A DNA stretch of 64,000 nt, from NCBI GenBank assembly GCA_032622095.1, contig CP136063.1:62199897-62263896 (forward strand), given 5' to 3'. The DNA comes from Siphonodentalium dalli. Lineage: Eukaryota; Mollusca; Scaphopoda; Gadilida; Siphonodentaliidae. A program made the translations under genes and the position numbers. This document shows, piece by piece, positions 55,940 through 64,000 of this stretch. The notes under the pieces are model-generated. The model was given only the letters and a program-made list of their open reading frames with translations, searched no databases and was not told the DNA's origin. Numbering within the stretch: the stretch's first letter is position 1; each line of letters starts with the position of its first letter.

Positions 55940-56424
55940 TAATAAGAAAAACAGACATTACCACTGCTCAAATTAATCTTTGCCAAGAATTGATACTATC
56001 ATCACTTTATATGTAATTTTCTAGTCCGTCTAGTTTTTTTTCAAGGGATTCAAATATCAACGAATTTATCCTGGACACGTTCATTCTCCGAAAATGAATG
56101 CAACAATTTTAAGTTTTGTGGTTGAAATGTCGAAAATATGGTTTGGCCAAATATACACAAATTTAAAGGCATGAGCAAGTCACTGATAATAATGGTAATA
56201 ACATGACATGATGATGGTAAATTAACAGCCCTCTGTGAATAATTGATAGCATATTAAGGGCCACAATGCTCTTAAAAGTTATTTTATTGTTATTAAGTTA
56301 TTCTTCACAAATAATTGTTATTAGGTGTTATGAGCAAAGAAAGAGATTGGAGCTGCTTTCATTTGTAATGCTGTAACACAAAGTAAATGTCAACAAATTA
56401 GACAAATTGCTCACAATGTTTTAC
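55940..56424. other. Possible intron; no other feature
   Basis: AT-rich, no repeat ends or coding stretch recognised. Confidence 0.35.
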
Positions 56425-56606
56425 CTTGTAATTTCTCCTCTTCAAATTATGCCATCCTGATTTCAACCGTACTGGTCCAACAACTGCGTACATTTCTTGT
56501 CTGTTCTCGCCACCATGTGAATTGTGTCAGTTAACATGGCAAGCATTATCTTCATTAGGTCATCCAAATTGAACCTCTGGTAACAGGTCATCTCCCTCAG
56601 CAGCTA
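56425..56606 (-). pseudogene. Candidate exon, reading frame unclear
   Basis: Minus strand between an acceptor (GGTATCTTACTTAG) and donor (ACAAG|GTAAAA). One frame reads LLREMTCYQRFNLDDLMKIM, then LAMLTDTIHMVARTDKKCTQ, and ends at TGA. The phase needed to join the next exon would cross two TGA codons. A second frame is open only near the donor (VGPVRLKSGWHNLKRRNYK). Either an exon boundary is missed or this copy is a pseudogene. Confidence 0.3.
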
Positions 56607-56880
56607 CTAAGTAAGATACCAATACAGGGATGTAGAACATCTATATATACTCATATCACATAGAAGTTCATATATACACATGAACCTTTTTTTAAATACA
56701 TATTATTAAAGGCACGGATGACCTTCGTTATAGGTTATAATTTAGAAATAACAGTTACCAAATAATGAAATTTCTCCAAGTATATAGTAATAGCATAGTA
56801 TAATGATAGTATGAATGAACACTCAACACTGTGGCTATTTTTTTAGGAGAGTGATTCATCTCAGTTGAATTTGATTTTAA

Positions 56881-57145
56881 CCCTTTCATGACAACAGCTG
56901 CGCTGGTGCAGCATTAAAGATCATGTGCCAGTACAGTCTCTTATATACGAGAGTTTCCCACAGCGAACCTCACACACATATATATATAAGAGAATTCACT
57001 GGCTTACAAGGTCAAGGTAAATATTGTTAGGACAATACATTCTCTTATATATGCGAGGCTCCCTTATATAGGAGACTTGCATATATAAAGAAAATGCATT
57101 GGCACAGTTTTCGCAAAATTTCAGGAAGCTCCAGTCATGGAAGGG
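56881..57145. mobile_element. Degenerate paired-hairpin TTAA element
   Basis: TTAA 56877-56880 and 57146-57149; ends CCCTTTCATGAC / GTCATGGAAGGG. Two diverged hairpins (about 56928-57002 and 57031-57103) of the 69-bp type, with the AAGGTCAAGGTAAATATTGT spacer also seen at 46540. Confidence 0.75.
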
Positions 57146-57149
57146 TTAA

Positions 57150-57699
57150 AGATGGATTATCTCTTTAAAGATGGATTATCTCTTTAAATATGGATTATCT
57201 CTTTAAATAACTAATTTTAAATAGTTGCGTGGGTATAAAATAATCAATATGAACTGAAGCCCCCTGTCCGGAAAGGCTTCTATCAATTAATATTGATTTT
57301 ATTTGTAATCTTTTATTGGGCCCGTTTATTTGTCTATTTTTAGAACAGACCATTCGGGTGATACCATATAGTGATATAGAGCATTAGGCTGTTTGTATGG
57401 CTACGTACCGAGCGTCAAATGTACCAGATTGATTGGTTATATTGTTTTATTCCATAGTTATAAGCGACAATGAGTATAATTAACGTTTATTTGTGACAAA
57501 ATTACGAAATAAAATTTGTGGTCTCTGTTAACAGTAACTACTAGTGTTCGTACTAACTACACCTTTTTGGACCAGAAAATATTCGAAATAAATCAATATT
57601 AATCGATAGAAGCATTTCCGGACAGGAGTCTTCGACTCAGATCTAATATTTTATACCCCGGTAACTATATAATACATCTTTACAAAGAGATAATCCAAA
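57150..57699 (-). mobile_element. Family-A MITE with tripled terminus
   Basis: Begins with three tandem copies of the end (TTAAAGATGGATTATCTCT at 57146, 57169 and, slightly changed, 57192), then a normal family-A body. The far end reads GAGATAATCCAAATTC, without the canonical CACCTTTAA. Confidence 0.75.
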
Positions 57700-57871
57700 T
57701 TCAAGGAATTATGACTATTTTTCCCATGAATGTTATGATAAATACAGAACTACTGTTTAAAAGGCTATGATCTTATTTTGCCTTATTTGGCTCACTGTCA
57801 GCAAATTAATATCAATGCCTGAAAAGCTATATCAGTTTAACACTAGTATAATATAGCTCTTGGTTACTGAC

Positions 57872-57974
57872 CAGTTCTGGTATTCTCAGAGCAGGGAATT
57901 CCTCTAGTGTCGTTGCTATCGGGCTCCTTTAATGAACTCAGTTCAGTATCATCTAGTTCTATATAACTGATGAT
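57872..57974 (-). CDS. Candidate coding exon (unidentified gene)
   Basis: The minus strand is open through IISYIELDDTELSSLKEPDS then NDTRGIPCSENTRT, to a good 5' splice site (CTG|GTCAGT). The upstream acceptor is uncertain (AG at several places up to 57992). Acidic, no domain recognised. Confidence 0.3.
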
Positions 57975-58467
57975 CTTCAAGCAGTCCAATAATCACCTTG
58001 ATCTTGAGCAATCAGTCTTCATGCTGTTCACATGTAGTTAAATGCTAACTTCATTCTCAGATGGTCCATAATCTGATGAGAGCTGAAAAGATACAAATTT
58101 TGTCAGAATATCAGCCCTCAAAATTGGGGAAAATGACCGACAGCAAATTTAATGCCAGATTCCACATGTTGCCATGGCGTTTCCAATTGCATTGCTTATT
58201 GCCATGGCTGATTTTGACAGCTAGAATATGGTGCAATGCTCATATTTATTTGAATAACGTTACATTGAGTTAAAAAAAGTGTGAGACCTCCTGGTTTGAT
58301 CCTGTAAATTTAAAGTTGAATACCCTGTCACAAAACAAATTCACAATATTATCATATTTACGTATCTAAATGAAAATTGACATGCAAATAAGTATGCATG
58401 TAAAAATGCATGCACACCCAATAGCATATACTATGATAAAGGTAGTTGAATGCAAAGTTTACTATAC

Positions 58468-58580
58468 CATATATGTCTCTTTCAAGGTGATCTGGGACAA
58501 CTCCATAGTCCAACTTTCTCTTCCTACCAGCATTTGGGTGGGTGTAACACAGTCTTTGCAAACATACACTCAGATTCATA
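58468..58580 (-). CDS. Candidate coding exon, possibly first (unidentified gene)
   Basis: Minus-strand segment from an acceptor-like AGTATCAG (58581-58588) to a donor TATG|GTATAG. It reads MNLSVCLQRLCYTHPN, then AGRKRKLDYGVVPDHLERDI. An ATG at 58577-58579 could be a start. The basic GRKRK cluster and composition look coding. I do not recognise the family. Confidence 0.4.
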
Positions 58581-58726
58581 CTGATACTGAGTCTATTGCA
58601 CTCCCATCAACGTTTCATTTATGTACGGTTGCGGGCTTCCCCCAAATTACGTCACACCGCTCTAAATATAAATGTAAAATTAGTCGTGATTGACAGGTGT
58701 AAACATGGTCACGTGCCAGTGCCGTC

Positions 58727-58954
58727 ATGGTCGCTTCAACCCCTGTGAATCCGATTCTCAGAATCGGAATTAATAGTTGCAGGGTTTGTGACTTTTCGTT
58801 CGGCGGTAGTTTTACTGACAATAAAGGTAAACAGCATCCAGGTTTCAAAATAAAATGTATTTTAAAGACAGATCTGCTTGAAATTATAAAAAATGTCAAT
58901 TTATGTGGATTTCTTGGACTTAGAACAAATTATTTCTCTTCCGGTATAACATGA
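58727..58954 (+). CDS. Small open frame, 75 codons, hypothetical
   Basis: ATG 58727 to a stop at 58954, containing NSCRVCDFSFGGSF and KCILKTDLLEIIKNVNLCG. A CxxC pair and two later Cys could bind metal, but no family is recognised. It starts about 150 bp from, and divergent to, the ATG of the exon at 58468-58580. Possible first exon, equally possible chance frame. Confidence 0.25.
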   Translation: MVASTPVNPILRIGINSCRVCDFSFGGSFTDNKGKQHPGFKIKCILKTDLLEIIKNVNLCGFLGLRTNYFSSGIT

Positions 58955-58959
58955 CGTCA

Positions 58960-59473
58960 TGGATACTATTTTAACAACCTTTAGCCACACCTTCGGAATT
59001 TCCACACCAAGAGCCTGTGACATGTTAATAGTTTTTTTTATTGGCGCACACATTTCTTAGAGTAAGTTTTGATTGGCTGTAAATACAAGGAATCCCGGGT
59101 TTGGGAAATGAAAACTGAACGAAAGGTCGCTAGACCCACTTTTTTTATATGTGGGTATGTAGTTTACTCCAGACTGGGTGTAACATGACCTTATCTTCGC
59201 AATGGCGTCATCATAAACCCGATATCTCATTTCCTTCTTAAATTTTTCCTTCAAACCAGACTTGATTGCAGACTATGGAAATTATGTAGAAAAGAAATAG
59301 TTTTTAAATACTATTTTGAATGAATTTGAGATACAAATCATGTACTAATACCTAGATTAGAGTACAATATTTTCAGCTAATAAAAATTACAAATTATTAT
59401 AACATGACAGTCATCCCTTCAATTATAACAATTATAACATTCTACTGATAATCACAAATTCAATTATAAGTAC
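58960..59473. other. No feature recognised
   Basis: AT-rich; a short minus-strand frame at 59057-59254 has no motif. Confidence 0.35.
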
Positions 59474-59635
59474 CTTTTATAACAAGTGCAACACAAAGCG
59501 TGGCATATCCCCCCTCGACAATCAATTTAGAGTGGGCAATGAAGAAGGAAGGATATATGTCACTCAACATCATTTGATTGACAATGAACTCAGATTCTCT
59601 CCACCATTTATAAAGGTAGTTCAATTTAGATTCTT
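59474..59635 (-). CDS. Candidate coding exon (unidentified gene)
   Basis: 162-bp minus-strand open stretch: ESKLNYLYKWWRESEFIVNQ, then MMLSDIYPSFFIAHSKLIVE and GGYATLCVALVIK. It ends at AAAG|GTACTT and is preceded by an AG (TTTGAATAG). Mixed hydrophobic composition; a membrane or helical-repeat protein is possible. No family recognised. Confidence 0.4.
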
Positions 59636-59884
59636 CTATTCAAATCAGTGCTTTCTCATCGCAATAAACAGTAAAACCTGGCGGCTATTGCACCAACCTA
59701 CATGAATTATCAGAATATCATGTTTCAAATGGTGTCCGTTGGGGAGTCAGAAAGATGAGGTTTTATGTAGTTTGACACATTTTCTTGTAGTAAACAACTG
59801 ACATTCTGTATTCTATTTTTGTCATTTTCACCTGAATGAAGTTATGATAGTAACGACTTTCCAAATGAAATTAAAATATCTTAC

Positions 59885-59971
59885 CATTCCTGGTTGCATT
59901 GGTAATTTGAATATCATGTATACCGGGTACCGACCCAAAAGTGTTTTACGGAAGAAATAATTCAATAACAG
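59885..59971 (-). CDS. Candidate coding exon (unidentified gene)
   Basis: 87 bp, exactly 29 codons, between a 3' site TTGACATCTGACAG and a strong 5' site ATG|GTAAGA. It encodes LLLNYFFRKTLLGRYPVYMI then FKLPMQPGM. Phase 0 at both ends. Confidence 0.45.
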
Positions 59972-61650
59972 CTGTCAGATGTCAAGAATTTCCTTACCAC
60001 TGTCAGATGTGACTGATCAGGTGTTATAATTTTGAAATGAACAGTCAAAACAATTCACCAATAAGCCAAGTAAATGTTTCAAGTTTACATGTCCTACTCC
60101 TAGATCCAAATTGTAGGGATCATACTATTCATAGTTTGAATTGTTTCATGTCCCCTTTATGTAATATATATAACATTTGTTGATAAACAGATTATATGTT
60201 TCATATAAATTATGATATACTCATATTCATAATAGTAATAGTAATACTATTCTACAATCACAATGACAGTGTTATAAATGACATTAGGCAGTGTTATAAA
60301 TGACATTGAGACTGAGTGGGCATTACTTATACTTCATACATGTACTGGTCAGCTATGTTGAGATATAATATTATTAGCCTTGTGTTTATGATATTAGCAA
60401 TATCATTATTTTTTGTGTTATAATTTATACTGCTATCATAAAGAGGGCGAACAACTGAACATTACATGGTTTGCCAATGTATGTACTGGTGAGTGTTGTG
60501 ATATTGCATGGGAAATATACCAATATGAAATATTTCATACCATCTGGTAACTTGTAAATTATTTATAAATTAACATTATCATTTCAGGAAGTGGCAACAT
60601 CTTCATGATATTGGTGGGACATAAAGTTATGTGTGCAACATGCATGAGCCGAAAATAATCCAGAGGAGACAGAATGAGATGCAGAATGAAAGGATGTGTT
60701 CAAGATAAAGTAGGAATTGAACTATACTTATGCGCAAATCCTGGATAATAAACTAGCTGATGTCTCATTGACTCAATGAGTGTCAAGGAAAGAGCCATAA
60801 CATGTCTACTCAGCCTTATCTGATTACAAGGACATACATTGTATGAAACTGTGCAAAGTGAAAATATTTGCGACATCGACTTTAAACCTGGACTTTGGGC
60901 ACCCAGAAAAGGAACATTAATGCAGTTTTGTGTGTACTTGGGATAATAGCGGCAGAATAAGAGTGTATTCTTATTATGCTGCTAGCGGCAGAATAGCCTG
61001 TCACAAAATTGTACTTATCTATCATGTCATAGCACGCGACATTGGTAAAAGTGTCATCTGTACCAGACATGAACTGGCAACGAATACAAAGTATCATATG
61101 TTGATACTTTCGATCAATTTCATCTAATAAATGCATGCAGCCAGGGATGTATATTGAACTTTGAAGGGTCAGTTTGTTTACTATAATCTATCTTTTTTTA
61201 GGGGGGGGGGGGGGGTCAGGGGTGTCCATTTTCCAGTTTTGCACAATCGAATGAATGACAGCGTCTCCCCTCAAAAGAACACATTTTAATATAGATCTCG
61301 AATTGAAGTGAATGCTATGGTAGCAATACACAATTGCCAGCAATTTTGGCCAACTTGGGAGGGGTATACATCACTTCAAATCTTACTGAGTCATTATCGT
61401 CGGTTCAGACCAAATCAAGCATTTTTTTTATTTTCCAGACATTGTAGGTGTAAACAAATGTTTGGACTCCTAGAAAATGTGTATGTGCCTCTACCATTGG
61501 ATTCTGGGCATATATAATAGATGTTGGGACATATCTGGACCCTCCTGCATTTGGATATCACTAGGTATAGCTGACTTTTCCCCGCACTGGCAGGCACTGG
61601 CTCCAATTTCGAATTCAACATTTTAAGGGCCCATCAAAAGCTGTATAATT
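59972..61650. other. No gene recognised; poly-G tract
   Basis: G run near 61201-61216. Short open frames at 60882-61136 and 61308-61517 have no supporting motif. Confidence 0.4.
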
Positions 61651-61663
61651 AAGAATCAGGAAT

Positions 61664-61985
61664 TTTTTCAGGTTCTGCAATTGAAGTCCTCAATGATGAT
61701 AATGGCACCCTGAATGACATTTTCTACCAAGATAGCATCATGAGAGATATGTTCAAAAACTATCCTGAAATAGTTTTATAGTTGCAACATACAATCTGAA
61801 TCGGTTCTGCATGCCAACCTATCTTATAGGAGTCAAGAAATCAAATGGAAAACAGAGATGGAATATTCCTAGTGCTAACTGAGGATCACCAAACAGTGGA
61901 CAAAATTGGAGAATTCTTCAAAAAATGTTTTTGCCAGCAGCGTGAATTTCGTTACTTATTCCTTATTCAAAATATTTGGGAAAAT
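61664..61985 (+). pseudogene. ZSWIM/MULE-like transposase fragment, frameshifted
   Basis: Plus-strand translation in successive frames gives NGTLNDIFYQDSIMRDMFKN then YPEIVL (61700-61780), VATYNLNRFCMPTYLIGV (61783-61836) and DGIFLVLTEDHQTVDKIGEF then FKKC (61857-61930). This order (IFxQDSxMRxMFxxYPE, ATYxLNxxxMPTYxxxV, then a VLTEDxxT helix) is that of the DDE-like domain in ZSWIM1/ZSWIM3-type and MULE transposase-derived proteins. A TAG and two frame changes within 100 bp show it is dead. No SWIM zinc motif is visible nearby. Confidence 0.55.
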
Positions 61986-62450
61986 GTGGCAAATGACCAT
62001 GGCAACGTCTTAAGTAGGGCGAGACCAAATTTCCTGTGAAAATTTTTTTGGAAAAAAGTTGAAAAAATGCACGAAATTAGGCAAAGTCCGAAAATGAATG
62101 GAAATTGGCCGAAACAAGTGCGGGGTCATAAATGGCCACCTCGGCCAAGAATTTTGGGCCTAACAAAATTTGGGTCGAGTCCGAAAAAGTGGGTCGAATC
62201 CCAGTTTTCGCTCTGCTCGGTCGGGAAAATTTCGGAAAATGTGGCAAACTGTCACAAATAAAAAAATGGCCACCTGGGCCGAACTTTTTGGGTCGAGTCA
62301 GAAAATGTGGGTCAAATAGAAATTCCCGCTCTGCTCGGTCAGGACAATTTGGGGAAATGTGGCAAATGACCATGGGAACGTCTTAAGTAGGGCGAGACAA
62401 AATTTCCTGTGAAAAACATTTTTAGAAAAAAGTTCAAAAAATGCACGAAA
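61980..62450. repeat. Nested direct repeats
   Basis: A ~95-bp segment at 61980-62077 (GGCAAATGACCATGGCAACG ... ATGCACGAAAT) is repeated at 62355-62450. Between them two ~140-bp units share TGGGTCGAGTC, CGCTCTGCTCGGTC and ATGGCCACCT. Confidence 0.8.
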
Positions 62451-64000
62451 TAATAACCGAAAACCGCAACCCTCTAGCCCGTGCGGTTGCCACAGTAGGT
62501 GGCCAAAGTGGCAACCATAGCCGTTTGGGCATTTATGAACCGATTTGGATTAAATAAACGGTGCGGTAGGGTGGCCCACCTGAAAATAGGATATAATAAC
62601 AGAAAACCACAACCCTCTAGCCCATTCGGTTGCCACAGTAGGTGGCAAAAGTGGCAACCATAGCCGTTTGGGCATTTATGAACCGATTTGGATTAAATAA
62701 ACGGTGCGGTAGGGTGGCCCACCCGAAAATAACATATAATAACCGAAAACCGCAACCCTCTAGCCCGTGCGGTTGCCACAGTAGGTGGCCAAAGTGGCAA
62801 CCATAGCCGTTTGGGCATTTATGAACCGATTTGGATTAAATAAACGGTGCGGTATGGTGGCCCACCCGAAAATAACATAATAACCGAAACCGCAACCCTC
62901 TAGCCCATCCGGTTGCCACAGTAGGTGGCCAAAATGGCAACCATAGCCGTTTGGGCATTTATGAACCGATTTGGATTAAATAAACGGTGCGGTAGGGTGG
63001 CCCACCCGAAAATAACATATAATAACCGAAAACCGCAACCATCTAGCCCCTGCGGTTACCACAGTAGGTGGCCAAAGTGGCAACCATAGCCGTTTGGGCA
63101 TTTATGAACCGATTTGGATTAAATAAACGGTGCGGTAGGGTGGCCCACCGAAAATAACATAAATAACCGAAAACCACAACCCACTAGCCCATGCGGTTGC
63201 CACAGTAGGTGGCCAAAGTGGCAACCATAGTCGTTTGGGCATTTATGAACCGATTTGGATTAAATAAACGGTTCGGTAGGGTGGCCCACCCGAAAATAAC
63301 ATATAATAACCGAAAACCGCTAGCCCGTGCGGTTGCCACAGTAGGTGGCCAAAGTGGCAACCATAGCCGTTTGGGCATTATGAACCGATTTGGACCAAAT
63401 AAACGGTGCGGTAGGGTGGGCCACCTGAAAATAACATATAATAACCGAAAACCGCAACTCTTTAGCCCTTGCGGTTGCCACAGTAGGTGGCCAAATTGGC
63501 AACCATAGCCGGTTGGGTATTTATGAACCGATTTGGACCAAATAAACGGTGCGGTAGGGTGGCCCACCCGACAATAACATATAATAACCGGAAACCGCAA
63601 CCCTCTAGCCCGTGCGGTTGCCACAGTAGGTGGCCAAAGTGGCAACAATAGCCGTTTGGGCATTTATCAATCGATTTGGACTAAATAAACGGTGCGGAAG
63701 GGTGGCCCACCCGAAAATAACACATAATAACCGAAACCCGCAACCCTCTAGCCCATGCGGTTTCAACAGTAGGTGGCCAAAGTGGCAACCATAGCCGTTT
63801 GGGCATTTATGAACCGATTTGAACCAAATAAACGGTGCGGTAGGGTGGCCAACCCGAACATAAGATATAATAACCGAAAACCGCAACCATCTAGCCCGTG
63901 CGGTTGCCACAGTAGGTGGCCAAAGTGGCAACCATAGTCGTTTGGGCATTTATGAACCGTTTGGATTAAATAAACGGTGCGGTAGGGTGGCCCACCCGAA
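62451..64000. repeat. 143-bp tandem array, continues past the window
   Basis: About eleven units of ~140-143 bp (GCAACCCTCTAG at 62466, 62609, 62752, 62892 and so on). Each unit has GCGGTTGCCACAGTAGGTGG, CAACCATAGCCGTTTGGGCA, TTATGAACCGATTTGGA and GGTGCGGTAGGGTGGCCCAC. Low divergence. Open frames across it arise from the repeat, and 143 is not a multiple of 3. Confidence 0.95.

Noticed and set aside
63184-63949. Long minus-strand frames in the 143-bp array
   Set aside because: Generated by tandem repetition; the unit length is not a multiple of three and the frames shift with each indel.

Overview
This is AT-rich eukaryotic, almost certainly animal, nuclear DNA. The evidence is Cys2His2 zinc-finger (C2H2) arrays with TGEKPY-type linkers, LINE retrotransposon fragments with YADD reverse-transcriptase motifs, many non-autonomous DNA transposons, long mini/satellite arrays and candidate short exons with GT/AG splice signals. 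There are no bacterial operons, RBS-led genes, rRNA or CRISPR. A marine invertebrate is my best guess from the repeat style; the species cannot be told from the sequence.

Layout. 0-5 kb: copies of a ~520-bp TTAA-flanked MITE (family A here), an inverted duplication and a LINE fragment. 5.2-18.8 kb: a tandemly duplicated C2H2 locus on the minus strand. Unit I (5.19-12.33 kb) is a pseudogene broken by a 2.9-kb LINE; unit II (12.34-12.71 kb) is a stub followed by a nest of family-A MITEs; unit III (14.19-18.83 kb) keeps a 17.7-18.8 kb open finger array and also carries a 65-bp minisatellite made from a decayed finger. 20-24 kb: two DNA transposons with clear target-site duplications and another broken finger array. 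24-27.4 kb: MITEs, a tRNA-derived SINE and a paired-hairpin element. 27.5-28.7 kb: one intact 14-finger C2H2 gene. 29-36 kb: foldback repeats, AT microsatellites and two ~160-bp tandem arrays. 36-44 kb: nested foldback elements, including a 5.8-kb element with >700-bp inverted termini. 45-47 kb: repeats. 47.8-49.2 kb: a 34/38-bp minisatellite. 49.2-50.9 kb: a stack of three transposons. 52.9-60 kb: small candidate exons on the minus strand with plausible splice sites, interspersed with MITEs and hairpin elements. 61.6-62 kb: a decayed ZSWIM/MULE-like transposase fragment. 62.45-64 kb: a 143-bp tandem array running off the window.

Most of the window is a record of mobile-element activity. Because the zinc-finger locus is duplicated, it supplies internal empty sites for two insertions, and shared insertions order the events. 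The most unusual item is a 69-bp near-perfect hairpin that occurs in mirror-image pairs inside elements with different outer ends (16.75, 26.10 and 55.33 kb, with degenerate relatives at 46.6 and 57.0 kb).
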